Assembly (NCBI GenBank): GCA_947359465.1 | Contig: OX375875.1 | Span: 59,273,981-59,337,980 of the forward strand | Direction: 5' to 3' | Origin: Metellina segmentata | Taxonomy: Eukaryota; Arthropoda; Arachnida; Araneae; Tetragnathidae | Length of the DNA: 64,000 nt | In this document: positions 1 through 11,930 of the stretch, in pieces | How the letters are laid out: each line of letters begins with the position of its first letter | How positions within the stretch are numbered: position 1 is the stretch's first letter | The notes under the pieces: generated by a model | Databases searched by the model: none | What the model saw: only the letters and a program-made list of their open reading frames with translations | Told to the model about the DNA's origin: nothing | Position numbers and translations under genes: made by a program

Positions 1-1303
1 CTTTCGTTCATGTAGTGTATGGGTTCATCACTTGACGTTGTCTTATTTGTAAATGGCGCATGTTGGCAAAATAAATCACTTGCACCATTAAACTCTGCCA
101 AATAAACATAGCAGTACGTTCCTCACATGCAGCTTGAGTGTGTCCATTAGTTCGCGTTGTCTTGTGATTGGAACAACTTGCCCAAATGATTCTTGCTCCA
201 TATAAACTGAACAACAAAACATTCCTTGCACAGTTTGAAATACAACAAAAGTTCCATCCTATTACAACTGTGTGTGCTGCCCTACAAACGACAAAACCTC
301 GCGGTGTATTCAAAGAAGCTTTGTCCCCCGCCAAACCGTTTTCCGGATACGCGTAAACATAATACCACGGCATAAGACAGTAAACCATCAGTCCAGACTG
401 ACAGATCGCACGTTTGACAAGCCATTCCCTCAACCAAAATCACTCTCTCCAATGCATCCCTCTTGCTGCGACCAAAATATGCCAGTAAACAAAATAACAA
501 GAAGGGAAAAAATGCCCGCTCTACGGCCTCGAAGGAGGTGACGATGACTATCATTCGACGTTTCGCTTCACAGTGTCTTTATTTTTCTTTCATCTTCTTT
601 CCTGCCACCCTCCCCCTGGATAGCTATGGAATGTACATCCAATATCCGACGTTACGGATCCCTGGTTCGCCCACCCATCCCTCGCTTGTCAACGTCAGTC
701 GGTCGGATAACACGACAAATACTCGCAATAACTGTCCCACAGACACCCTTTCCTGTATTGTTTGCCTTCTGCCATCCCCCCGTTCTTTGGTTGAGGGGCG
801 GTTATTTCTGTCCGAGAGGGCTGCTGTAAAAGCTGCCGCTGCTCGTGCATAACTCTCGGTCGCGAATATGGATGTTGACATTTGCTATGACATTGTGTCA
901 TGTAGTCTTTAATCTGTTACTTTCTACCGAAGGAAGGTCGATTTCGAAACGGGGATGTATTGCTGCTTCAACAATGAGGGCGGACGTTTTTTATGGAACC
1001 GTGTTCAATTACCGTGGACTTTATGTGATAACTAGGAAAGAATTTGAGCCACAGGATCAATTGAGGCTATATAACTCTTTGGGTTATTAATCAAAAATTC
1101 CATTTAAAAAAAGTTTTAAATATTTTTTTCGTGCGATTTTGAACTAGTGAGCCAGATGAAGCACACTGGTGTGTCTTAAGGATGGCGAAATGGTTTAAAT
1201 TGCATACAATTTATTTCACTTCGACGGTTTTGTTTCGAATTTTTTTTGAATATATGCGCAAATACTTCAAATTCCTTCAAATACTCAAATACTCCTAAAA
1301 ATG
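1..1303. other. Noncoding stretch with a dispersed repeat and a GC-richer island
   Basis: No gene recognised. Bases about 100-220 resemble 61280-61345: both carry a 'gtccatt' block, a 'ttgtcttgtg' block and a 'ctggcccaa/cttgcccaa ... attcttgc' block, so I treat them as a dispersed repeat (R-C). Bases 520-880 are less AT-rich than the surroundings and match no repeat family in the window. Open frames here overlap on both strands and show no domain, which fits chance. Confidence 0.5.
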
Positions 1304-1604
1304 AGTCGCTGTATCCCGGTTGGAAGATTAACGGATGAGCAATCGAAGGGCTGCGAGTTCGAATCCCAACAAAGACGTCGTGTACTTTTGGGATGCAGGT
1401 AATCTGTCGTGACATCACATTACCTCACGTTAACGTGGTGTGGAAGTTTGGAGATTGGGATGTTAGCTCAGGTGTGACCTCGTCATCTGACCGTGGTTCA
1501 AAATCACGTGCTGTCCTCATCGGATCTTTCCTTTCGGGTTTGACCGCCATCAATATCCCGTTGAGTTGCTCCAGTGCGACTTTGATTAAATACCTACCTA
1601 CCTA
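1304..1604 (+). repeat. tRNA-derived SINE, family A (full-length copy)
   Basis: This copy has a tRNA-like head with a B-box-like block at 1353-1367 (gcgagttcgaatccc). A conserved body of about 200 bases follows, with blocks for 'gacctcgtcatctgaccgtgg' type sequence. It ends in the family-A tail near 1563-1588 (gttgctccagtgcgac) and a short TACC microsatellite at 1590-1602. It is the plus-oriented member of a family of about 13 copies or fragments in this window; all others are on the minus strand. Confidence 0.8.
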
Positions 1605-1715
1605 AGCATATTTTATTTTGAGTATTATTTTTTTCTGTACAAGTATCATGAATAAGTAGTTTCGAAGATTGTTTTAAAAAGCCCACTTGGGAGTAAATAT
1701 AATAGGTAATTAAGG

Positions 1716-2370
<655 letters not shown>

Positions 2371-2653
2371 GGTAAATAAATCACGCCGCACTGGACCAAA
2401 ACAAAGGGCTATTGACAACGGTCCGGTATCAATCCCAAATGGAAAGAGCCGACGACATATGACGAGGACAACACCTGAGCTTGCTCCCTACTCTCAATAT
2501 TTCCTCAGACTACCAACGTGAGGATATTTGAGATCATGGTAGATTTGACAAGCACTAATACTAACGTACACTGTGATCTTTGTTTGAATCAAGTTTCAAA
2601 CTCGCAACCTTCCAGTTGCTAATCCAAATCTACCAACGAGCCTCAGCAGCTCG
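2371..2653 (-). repeat. SINE family A copy
   Basis: Read on the minus strand: a decayed tRNA-like head (B-box region around 2595-2615), the family body, and the tail near 2375-2395 (complement of 'cgccgcactggacc'). It is more diverged than the copies at 10961 and 43174. Confidence 0.75.
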
Positions 2654-3369
2654 TTTTCTCAGAACTATGTTTTTGTGCCTAGTGTTTCACTTAAAAGACA
2701 AAGATACAGTGCAAGGACTAAAATATGAATCTTATATTTTTAAAAGCTATATATAAGCCACAGATATACGAATGTAAAATTTAATTTGAAACTGGCAATG
2801 ATAAGAATCTAAAAGCAGATCTTCTGATTTTGACTCAGAGATGACGATTGTTGACATCGATTCTTCTGTCTGTTTGTCATTTAATTGTTTTTGATATATT
2901 TAGCAATCGTTTTTATCTTTATATGGTCAACATATTTTAGCTATTCAATCGCCCTATTTTATTAAAAGTGAACCTCAATATTACTACAGGATGTCTAAAA
3001 TATATTATTAGTGAACAAAACTGGAGGTGTTTTTAGTTCGAATGTTCCGAATATAAGAGTAATTTGATCTAAACAATGAGTAATAAGGAATATGCTCATA
3101 TTGGAATATAGTATTAAACAGTAGTTAAATGAGTAGACACAGGAGCCAAATTGAATCCGGTACAAATTGTAAAGCTCAATTAGTGTCCACAATCAACGGT
3201 TCTATTTTATTTAACTTTGGATGTTAAACATTTTTTTTAAAAACTTAAATGCATTTTCAAAGTTTCGAATTCACTCGAACAATTAAAGGGTTCTGAGTAG
3301 CACAGTGATATGCAACTTTTAAAAATTTTCAGGCAAGCAATATTCAAGTTTGAATAATTCCAAAATTAT
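2654..3369. other. AT-rich noncoding stretch
   Basis: Nothing recognised. The minus-strand open frame at 2995-3192 has no domain features. Confidence 0.5.
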
Positions 3370-3560
3370 TTGAGCCAGTATGGTGGTTATGATCCTCGGT
3401 TATCACCGAGTGGGCCCGGGTTCGAATTCCGGATATGGCATGGATGTAAAATTGGGAAGAGAAGTCGAACTTTCGCCTGGAATGGATTCCCGTCTTGAAA
3501 GGAAAGCAACGCACCCCTTCTGTTCTTTGCTGGGATCATCGTTCGTAATAATAAAATATT
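3370..3560 (+). repeat. tRNA-like SINE, type C
   Basis: A head resembling a tRNA: an A-box-like region near 3378-3390, an anticodon-arm-like hairpin 'ctcggttatcaccgag' at 3394-3409, and a canonical B box 'gggttcgaattcc' at 3418-3430. The body is unlike family A but shares 'ggcatgga...taaaattg' with the type-B copy at 41928. Open frames on both strands here are shadows of the SINE. The acceptor stem does not pair, so it is not a functional tRNA. Confidence 0.65.
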
Positions 3561-5911
3561 CTTCTTCTGTACTTGTCTTGAATGTTTCTGTTCATCCCTT
3601 GCTTTCATATGTATCCCAGAAGAACATACGACAACAACAACAAAAGGTCGTGAAATCTTAAAACTTTCAAACATTTCAAACTCACTCAAACAGAAAAGAA
3701 ATTCTTTTGATCCTCTCGAATATTTAGTTTTTTTTTTCATGATTGGATTTTCAATCCATGGCTTATCTCACTATGGTTTTCAATTATTATTTTCATAAAA
3801 TTTATGTCATTATGTTGCAGCAGTTCTACATACTAAAGCAATATATTTAGCACTACAGTAAATTCTGCAATAGAATGCTATTAAAAAGTAATAATTTCAC
3901 AAAGTGCTTAGTTTTCATACTTTACTAAACTCTTCTTTCATTTTTTCTTCTAAGATTAGAAGATATATCACGTACTTTTGAACTGAAAAGAACGAGATTT
4001 ATCAAGTTAAATTTATTACCAACGCAGTAGGCCATTACAGACACAAATCCTTCAGCCAAAGATTTATTAAGTTATCCTCTGTATGTATTACAGAAATCTA
4101 TACAACAAATCACGCTACTTGAAAATCATCAACTAAGAAAGTATTTTGAGTTACTGAAATAAAAAAAAAAACGAAACTTTAAGGAATTTTTCCCTCCTTC
4201 TCAAGAAAGTGAAATTACCTCCATAGAAGTCAATAAGAGAGGATCAAATCCTTACTACTTTTTCTCGAAGTCACGCAGTCTATTTTTATTTACACTTGAT
4301 TCATTGCCCATATTGGAAAATGCTGATATGATATCCATCAGTCACGCTCAAAAGCTCCTCTTCGTACGAGAAGGAATATAAAATCGCTAAATAAATAATG
4401 CGCTCAAAAACTCCCCTCAGAGCCAGAAACTTTTCCTGACCTCGTATTTTTCTATTTAGTACTAACTTTTGAATCTACATTTCACAAATCTTCCCCTCTT
4501 CTTTTTGTGTGGAAAAAATATATTCCCCTTAGAAAAATGTTTTTTGATATTTCATAACCTCTTTACCGAAAACTTTCTTTTTGGGAAGTCATTGGGGTGG
4601 AAAGGGAAAAAGGAAAAGAAGTAGGGGAAAATATGAGTGTAGGGGAAACTAATGGGGATAAGGCGTTTCGTTACGTGGTCGGGCGGAAATGACGCGCGCG
4701 AAGAGTCGGAAGTCGGCAGTTGTTCTCTATAGATACGATACGAAATAAACACAAAACCAGGCCTAGCCCTCCATTTTGGAAGACATTTTTTGATTTTCTT
4801 GGCTTTTCAAGCTAATTCCAAACCAGTTGCAATATCTTATGATTTGTAAATCAAAACAGTTTTCTAATTCCTGTTTAAAGATAGTATAATTTTTATGTTC
4901 TTAAGATTTTCAGCTGTGTCGCCAAATTATTTTGTTTTTTAGAATCATTAACAATATTTATAATGTTTATACATCAAAGTTGGGATTCAGTTCATCACTC
5001 TATGATCATCCTTCACCATTCAAGGACTAATCAGACCAATAACAGCGGCTTGTAACTTTTTAACTGTGGTACCGAGCTCCAACTACAGAAATATACTTTC
5101 TTAAATTTGGGATTTGGGCTTGGTGCAATATTGGCCATTCGACTTAATAAGCGACCTATCAATTATTTATGAATTAAACAGCGCATATTAAAAAATTGTT
5201 GATTAACTAGGATTTATAATGGTACTTATTGAGCTATTTTAGGGTTTCTATAAATAGAACATTTTTATCCAATATTATATGCTTAGGTAAATTATTCATT
5301 TTGATCTTCGAACTACATTCATTTCATGCTGATCTTAAAAGATTTTTTTGTAGTGTAACAAATATGTGTTATCTTATAAGCAACAAAAATAAGTTATGGC
5401 TTTAACAACTGCCTGCCCCCCCCCTGTAAAGAACCAAGTTCTTGTTCAAGCACTTGTCCTCGATAGTAGTCTTTATGAGTAAAGACACTTAAAAGACATC
5501 CATGCAATGTTTACATTGGTTAAATGTTCTTCTGAAAATTGAATGTCTTCTAAGATCATTTGGTACAAAGGTACTTACTACGTATATAGTAAGTAGATAA
5601 AAAATGAACTAAAAGATGAATTTGAAAAGTATTGAAATCAAAAGAATTTTCAAGAGAAAGGAATGACGTTTTGGCCATTTTGGTAAACTTCTGAGGCGTA
5701 CACATGTTTAGTATATCCGTTCTGCAATCTGCAGTGCTCCCTATATGAATTCTAACGCGTTGCTTACATTGATATTAAATGTTCCTGGAACTTTAAATGG
5801 CCTCCTGAATCATTTGACACAACGCTAACTGCTATGTCGTTCATTTAAAAAAGTAGAAAAAATGAAATTGAAAATTACTGAAATTTAATCGTGTTTTAAG
5901 GGGTATGGATT
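3561..5911. other. Noncoding stretch with an internal diverged duplication
   Basis: Mostly AT-rich, with no gene. A slightly GC-richer patch lies at 4550-4760. Blocks near 5500-5590 and 5760-5850 resemble each other ('cttacattg..ttaaatgttc', then 'gatcatttg' or 'aatcatttg'), suggesting a diverged tandem duplication of about 255 bases. A short copy of dispersed repeat R-B ('tccgttctgcaatctgcagt') lies at 5685-5760. A run of C is at 5415-5423. Confidence 0.45.
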
Positions 5912-6203
5912 TAATTCCATTGAACTGGGGAGCAACGAAGTGGACTATTTGCGAAGTTCTGGGATAAATTCCGAAGGGAGAGATCCAATACCATGTAATT
6001 TTGAGCCACGGTCGGATGACGAGGTCACACTTGAGTTTGCACCCCCACTCTCTAAACTTCAACAGAACGTCAACATGAAAATATTTGAGGCCACGACAGA
6101 TTAACACGCAGCAGCCCCCATGTAAGCGATGGTGGATGAATTCCAACTCTCGACTCTCCTGATGCAAATAAGCTACACTTATAACCGGGCCACAGCAACC
6201 CCT
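5912..6203 (-). repeat. SINE family A copy
   Basis: The minus-strand copy retains the body blocks ('ttttgagccacggtcggatgacgaggtc' region at 6000-6028, read on plus) and a tRNA-like head at 6135-6203. The tail at 5912-5935 is diverged. Confidence 0.75.
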
Positions 6204-6325
6204 TCATTTTCAAGAGGTAAGAATATTAATCGGATTTGGTTGCGCTAATTTAACCATAATACAAAGTAGTATGCTAGATAAAACCCTCACACCTATTTTC
6301 CGATTCGTTTTTTATGTGTTGTATG

Positions 6326-6630
6326 TAGGTAATTAATTAACGTTGCACTGGAGCAACAGAACGGGCTATTGGCGGCTATCCGGGATGAATTCCGAAGGAG
6401 AGATCCGATGACACCACGTACTTTTGAACAAAAGTCAGATGACGAGGTTCAAATCTGATATGGCACCCCCACACTCCAAACTTCCACACCACGTCAACCT
6501 AATTCCAGTTGAGGCCCGGACAGATTTAACGTACACCTTTCCCCTTTGTACACGACGGTCTTTGGTTGTATTTGAACGCACAACACTATGGTTGCTAGTC
6601 CGTTACACTTCCAATCGACCAACCGCGTTC
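6326..6630 (-). repeat. SINE family A copy
   Basis: It retains the tail (6330-6355, 'aattaattaacgttgcactgg' region on plus), the body and a decayed tRNA-like head at 6560-6625. It lies about 120 bases from the preceding copy in the same orientation, so the two are separate insertions or an old duplication. Confidence 0.75.
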
Positions 6631-6644
6631 CCTTTTCTTAAGTG

Positions 6645-6762
6645 TGGAAATATGTTAAAATAAAAAAAATTTAGTGTAAATATGTTAAAATAAAATATTT
6701 TTAGTTGAACTATGTTAAAATAAAAAAATTTTAGTGGAAATATGTTAAAATAAAATTTTTTT
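6645..6762. repeat. AT-rich tandem repeat, about 4 short units
   Basis: Repeated 'tatgttaaaataaaa' blocks start near 6651, 6681, 6711 and 6741. Variable A/T runs and 'tagtg(g)aaa' spacers separate them, giving a unit of about 30 bases. Confidence 0.85.
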
Positions 6763-6763
6763 C

Positions 6764-6905
6764 AATGACGGACCATTGACCTTTTTGTTTTTGTCCACTG
6801 ACGCCTACTTGTGAAGGAACACCCAGTGGATGATCAGCTGCTATTCTTAACAGGGATAATCGGTAACATCCATCCTGGGACCTACCGTGCAGCAGACGTA
6901 CCATT
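6764..6905 (-). repeat. Fragment of SINE type B
   Basis: On the minus strand this matches the body of the type-B SINEs: the 'gggtgttccttcacaag' block corresponds to 'gggtgctcctttacaaa' of the 41928 copy. The tRNA-like head is not clear. Confidence 0.5.
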
Positions 6906-7127
6906 CACGTGAAACGTTTAAGTACACTGAGCGTTGCCATTTAAGATCTAAAAAAGTCAAACCAACATGTCGACTTGTAGTCACGTGACTGTTCTGTGAA
7001 AATAAGTACTTGTTTAGCCAATTTGGTAGTTTATCACCTCGTTTGGCGATATAACAATCTTTTACACGAGTTGCGTGAATGCTCATTTTATAGTAACTTG
7101 GGGGCTCCGCCCCCTGCTCGCCAACCA

Positions 7128-7445
7128 ATTGTACCATAAGAAAGAGTACAATGTTCGGTATTTAGTGATGTTCTCAAATTTAAAAAATAATAGTATTAAG
7201 CAGTAGATATGACGGTTTTAACAAAAAGTAACGAAAATATCCATAGAGTCCTAATTTTGTATGACCAACTTTTGATCGCATCGAATTTATTTATAAACCA
7301 ATTTCAAAAATAATTGTACCATAAAAAAAGTACATTCTGAGGTATACTGCGATATTTTCAAACTTAAAAACTAATAGCAATAAGATATAGATATGACAGT
7401 TTTAAAAAATAGTAACGAAAATGTCCCGATTTTTCCCGAATTTCA
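7128..7445. repeat. Two diverged tandem copies, period about 184 bp
   Basis: Both copies start with 'aattgtaccataa' (near 7127 and 7311). They continue with matching blocks 'agatatgacggttttaa..aaagtaacgaaaat' and 'agatatgacagttttaa..tagtaacgaaaat'. Just upstream is a GC-rich palindrome-like 'gggggctccgccccc' at 7099-7113. Confidence 0.75.
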
Positions 7446-9622
7446 AAAAAAAAAAATATTATCAAGAACCAAATTGAAATTTCTAAAAAAACTCGACGAG
7501 CTGTAAAAATTTACGTTGAGAGGTACTCTTTAAAAAAAAAACTCACGGCTTAAGACTGAAATTTTGTATGTGTTTTGCTCACTCGCGGAAGAAATTTCGC
7601 TTTTTCAACTTTGACATTTAATAAACCCTTAACTAATAACAGCATCGAAAAAAAGATCGTTAGAATTGTCCAGGGAACACGATGAAGAACAAACCATGTG
7701 AATTTCATATTTTTCTGATCCGAACTTTCTAGTGAAACCGTCTAAGAATAGAGCTAAACAACACAGTTATCAATCCTGTGGCGGCGACGGCGGTAACTTT
7801 TTTTTTTAATATAGAGAGATTACAAAAATAGTGAAATCGCCACTACAATATTATATCGCTCATACTAATCACATTATGAATCAATGGATGCTCGTCTTTT
7901 CCCATCTCATTCAGATGAGGAATGTTCATATCCTCCCGGAAGACTAAAGTAGCCTGACCCTCATGTGACTACTAGTTTTGGTCACATGATCCCGGGCACA
8001 TTAAAAGGTTACCACTGCTCAATCTACGTTTATACCTCCTCTATGACACAAACACTATGACCACTTTAGTTAGGTGGCTCAAAATAGAACTATATTGACT
8101 CAAATAAAATTTACCTAAAAAGATGCAATGTGATAATCCTTAATTTTATGCATTTGAAAAAAATTATTTTTAAATTTTAAAACCAACATTGTAGCATCTC
8201 TCAAAGTGAAAAAAACAGTTTAATAAGCTCCACGAATACGAGAGATCTGGCATTTTTTTACAGAATTAAAAGACCAAATATGGCTCCCCTGCTCCCTTGC
8301 TCTTTTTGAGTGTCTCGACTCATAAAAGACCATCCAGGAATCATTACAGGGAATAATGAAACTTCTCCCTTCCTCGGTCCCTTAATGGTCCTCCTTCGCA
8401 TCGGAAACGGGGCACTGAGCGCGAGAGAGGGCCCTCTTATAATCGCCCCGAATTCGGAACTATAAAAATCCTTTCCACTCAATTAAATTTGATCGCGAGT
8501 GGAACTCTCCCTTCCTTCCTTCTCATATATAACTCCAGTTTCGCGAAAGGGAGGGAAGAACGAGCAACGAAACCCTACAATAGTCCTTCATAACAAAATA
8601 ATAACGAAGGAAATCAATAAAAAAAAAGAGTGGAGTGGTTATGTCAAAGAAAATCGCCCTCCCCCAGTGTAATTTTTCAAGAAGATAATTCCACGGGTGG
8701 CGTCATGTCGAAATAACAGGCTTTTACGAAGAGACGTGCTTTATTAAAAAAAGGAAATACGTTTCGCAGATCACGTTTTACAGGTCGAAATTTTCAGAGA
8801 ACGCAATCAGAATCATTCGGATTCGTCCTCTTTTCCTTAATATAGTAGGTCATTTTTTGAAACATAATGGAAGGTGGAATTAAAATTTGATGGCCCTGAA
8901 GCACTTTACTGGGTAATGATTGGGCGATTTTGTTTTGTGGATTCAAGAGATGGCTGGAAATAATATAGAAACACTAGGAAGTTTCGTACTTAGGAGTGAA
9001 AACCAAATCTTCTGTCCAAGCGATTTAGATCAAGTTAGCTACTTAAAAATCAGTCCCCGGTGTAAACGGGTTGGAGTCATTATATTATATTCATTGAAAA
9101 AATGGAAGTCAAAGACCTTACCGTTTGATTTATTTGGGATGTGTAATATATTGTCACGTAAAAATAATAAAAAATTTAAAGGTTTGTCAAATTGGTTGTG
9201 TGGAGCTTTTAAATGCATTCTAGAAAGTAAAAGTGCATAATTTTAAATTTATATCTGTTGCCGTCTAACTGGTACAGTTTGTCATAACGTTTTTCTGTAA
9301 CCCAATAGATATCGAATTCGAATCCCTGTTTGCAAGTACATGGTTGTTCGTGATCGTCCTTCTTAGGACTAACGGTGGCCTTCCAACTGTATGATCTTTC
9401 GTAAATAGCTGACAGATAATCCTTGTATTGCCAAAGGCCGAAGAAGTCAGTGGTTGGGATTTAAAAAGTAATTATATTTGTTAACAGCTTGGAAGCCAAA
9501 TACGTTTCTGTTGTGTAAACACCTAAAAAATTCCAGTATTCTGTGATATAACTAAAACCATACTTAATTTCAAACAGTTAAATAGACAGGTTAGAATTTT
9601 AAACAGCTCAGTTGGTTCGTAC
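7446..9622. other. Presumed intron with a GC-richer island
   Basis: No exon recognised. Bases 8260-8600 are less AT-rich, carry several C/G clusters and match no local repeat family. Downstream of the TSP1 exon on the minus strand, an UNC5-type gene should continue with a transmembrane exon; I did not find one here. The plus-strand open frame at 8920-9240 shows no domain. Confidence 0.45.
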
Positions 9623-9787
9623 CTCTACACAATCCACCCGTGCAATTTGAAGTCGACAGATCTTTCCCTGGACAGTAGCGTCCTCCATTCGACGGTGTTG
9701 GATTCGTACAGGACCGGCGTCGGTGATGCCTGCAGTCAGCGCCACAGCTCGACCACGATGACCACGACGTCCATCGACCATCCACGG
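9623..9787 (-). CDS. Exon encoding one thrombospondin type-1 repeat, probable UNC5-like netrin receptor
   Basis: This 165-base minus-strand exon encodes about 54 residues. On the minus strand it is preceded by a 'tttgcag' acceptor and followed by a 'gtacga' donor. It begins after the first base of a codon and ends one base into the next, so it is a symmetric phase 1-1 module, typical of shuffled extracellular domains. The peptide opens with VDGRWTSWSSWSSC, then six cysteines, 'RRRSCTNP', 'NGG' and 'NCTGGLC'. The WxxWxxW motif, the CxxxC spacing and the C-terminal NCT-G-LC block match a TSP1 repeat. The opening VDGxW and the ending NCTxGLC are what I recall for the second TSP1 of UNC5 receptors, which sits just outside the membrane in these netrin-binding guidance receptors. 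The partial first codon (xCC) would allow the Pro usual before VDG. UNC5 is inferred; another TSP1 protein is possible. No neighbouring exon was found. Confidence 0.8.
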
Positions 9788-10200
9788 CTGCAAAGTTAGA
9801 ACAAACATCGTTATTAAATTAAAGGAACAAAACATTACATTTAAGAATGACGATTCAAAGAGGACAATCACATATTTAAAACATAAGATACACAAAATGG
9901 CTTGTCCTACAGTATTAAAGAAATTGTTCCATCTAAGATACTACTCGTGCTACATCTTTTAATGCTAAACTTCTGATTTAGAACTTAAAAGTTTACTCGG
10001 GTAGGAACGAAAATCCTGTCTCTCAGATTTCATGAAACGATAAGCCACAAATCATATAAAATCGTTATTCTTTGCAATATCGATTGTAATATTCCCATGT
10101 TGTAGATCAATTTAAGTCGCCGATGCCAATCTGGTTTAGGGAAATTTCAATCTTTACTATTCTAATCAAGAAATACAGTAACTCCAAATTCGGTCATTTG
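9788..10200. other. Presumed intron upstream of the TSP1 exon
   Basis: AT-rich, with no second TSP1 or Ig-like exon seen. The acceptor has only a modest pyrimidine tract. Confidence 0.5.
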
Positions 10201-10760
10201 AGGTAGAAGATTGAGTTGAGTAGCAGCTATGATAAAGAAATCGTCTCAAAGTGGATTTCTAGCCACTGTGTTTATGGCAACGATGTTGCCAAATCCCTAG
10301 TCAAGAAAAGCTCATCCGTTGTACAAACTTCTACTGTTGGTGTGTGTTTTAATAAAATCAAACTGTTTATTAAAAAAATCATTATAAAGATGATGCTCGT
10401 ATCGCAGCCTATTGGACAAAATCTCTCAAAAAGTCTTGGAGGGATACTATTGCTGATATCCCTAAGTGGTCGTGTCGTAAAGCTGTTGCTGAATTTTGCT
10501 GTCAATCATTTTCATCACATTAATATCAACCTGTCTATATCTGCAGGCTTCTTCCATGAAAGCTATCTCCTTCTTCCGTTGTCCTGCGCGCGCTCATTAA
10601 AAATTCTTTATTCGATCGCTACAGAGAAGCCAGGGCCCATTTGAGTTTTAAAGACAATTTCAGATCTGCTCTTGTAGATTCATGTATTACTTTATTCTAT
10701 TGTATCGTATTTTTTGGTTCCTCATTCTAACACAAGTTTCGTAGCATTGTCATTCGAAAT
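10201..10760 (+). pseudogene. Non-LTR retrotransposon remnant: RNase H domain C-terminal part
   Basis: An open plus-strand stretch encodes 'KEIVSKWISSHCVYGNDVAKSLVKK' type sequence (10230-10310). This matches the end of the RNase H domain of non-LTR retrotransposons (W-I-x-S-H-x(4)-G-N-x-x-A-x-x-L-A), where His and Asp contribute to the active site. In a shifted frame, bases about 10390-10505 read 'DDARIAAYW.KSLKKSW' and 'KWSCRKAVAEF', resembling the linker after RNase H. At least one frameshift and several stops follow, so it is a dead 3' fragment. The RT and endonuclease domains are absent. It sits in the presumed intron, antisense to the TSP1 exon. Confidence 0.7.
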
Positions 10761-10960
10761 AAAAAAGGATTAGGTTGTCTCTTGCTGTGTATTAAATATT
10801 TTAATTTATATCATTCGAAAATTGTACAAATGCTGAATTTGTAACAAATCGAGTGGTCATATTGTTGTCGAGAATTATTAAACATTCGATATTCATACCC
10901 ACAGTGTATAACAGCAGTAAACCCAAAATGACTTTGCTTGTAGATGCTGTTGTTTCAGCA

Positions 10961-11280
10961 GGTAATTATTAATTAATGTCGTACTAGAGCAACACAACGG
11001 GCTATTGACAACGGTCCGGGATCCCTTACGGCAAAGATCCGAGGACAACACCTCGGAATTTTGAACCACGGTCAGATGACGAGGCAACACCTGAGCAGGC
11101 ACCCCACTCACCAAACTTCCACACTAACCCAACGTAAGAACTTTCGGCCACGACAGATTTAAGGTGCACCAGCCGCCTCTACACCATATGCTTACAAACT
11201 TCCATGCCCGGATCTAGATTCGAACCAGGAACCTTCCGATCTAGAGGCTAACATCTTAACCACTATACCGGTTGCTCTAG
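10961..11280 (-). repeat. Chimeric SINE: family A body with a type-B head
   Basis: The body and tail (10961-11170) are a well-preserved family-A SINE. The tRNA-like head (11190-11280, minus strand) matches the type-B SINE at 41928 better than other family-A heads. It has 'accggtatagtggttaag', 'gcctct', 'ggaaggttcctggttcgaatc' and 'gggcatgga'. The B box is at about 11217-11233. A promoter-bearing head has apparently been exchanged between families. Confidence 0.75.
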
Positions 11281-11394
11281 TAGGACAAAGGTATAACACA
11301 TGTTTTTCAAACGGTGCATCATACTTCAAGTTTCAATTTACTGTAGTAAACATTCCTTTTTTAAGCATTCATTTTCTAATCAGTATAAATTTAA

Positions 11395-11930
11395 TCTATG
11401 TAATAAGAATGGAGTGTTTGTTTGTACATTGAATATTTTCGACCCATTTCAAGTTTTCTATCCATTTTGGATACTTCTGATGCCAAATCCGCCTCTTCCG
11501 CATTTGGTGTCTGTCTGTCCGTCTGTATGTATGTACCCTATACACGTCCACACGGTTCAATATATTTTCATGGAAATTTGCATGCAGTGAGTATTTATCT
11601 TCATTTAGTGAGTGAAAGTAGTTGCGAAAGTCTGTCTGTCAGTCTTTTTGTTCTATGTTCGTTTTTGTGTTTGTGCAGGCATCCCATGAATTCCATTCCA
11701 GATATTTGATTGCAATGTATTTTATTTTATACATTATTTATCAGTTTAGTGAATGCAATATTAAACATTTCTTCATTGTTATATTTAGATGAGTTACATG
11801 CTAAAACACCTGAGTAAGTATACTTAAATCAACCGTAATTTGGTAGTTTTGGAAAATTTGGAATGCATATTGGGACAGACGATATTTTTCAAATAACGGA
11901 AACTCTTTATTAGAATAAATAGCAGGTATT
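11395..11930 (+). mobile_element. 3'-truncated nonautonomous Helitron-like copy
   Basis: It starts at a TC (11395) after an A, with 'tctatg..aataagaatggagtg', and is strongly similar for about 480 bases to the element at 32832. Shared blocks include 'ttttcgacccatttcaag', 'gtctgtctgtccgtctg' and 'cacctgagtaagtatactt'. It lacks about 170 bases present in the other copy before the 'gacagacgatatttttcaa' block, and it has no hairpin or CTAG end. The open frames at 11300-11709 are shadows. Confidence 0.7.

Noticed and set aside
8..433. Minus-strand open frame of 141 codons at the window start
   Set aside because: Overlaps open frames on the other strand, covers a dispersed repeat (R-C), and shows no domain or splice context.
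3387..3740. Minus-strand frame of 117 codons
   Set aside because: Lies mostly across a SINE and low-complexity sequence.
9608..9895. Alternative minus-strand frame overlapping the TSP1 exon
   Set aside because: It is a shifted-frame shadow; the TSP1 frame with its splice sites explains the sequence.
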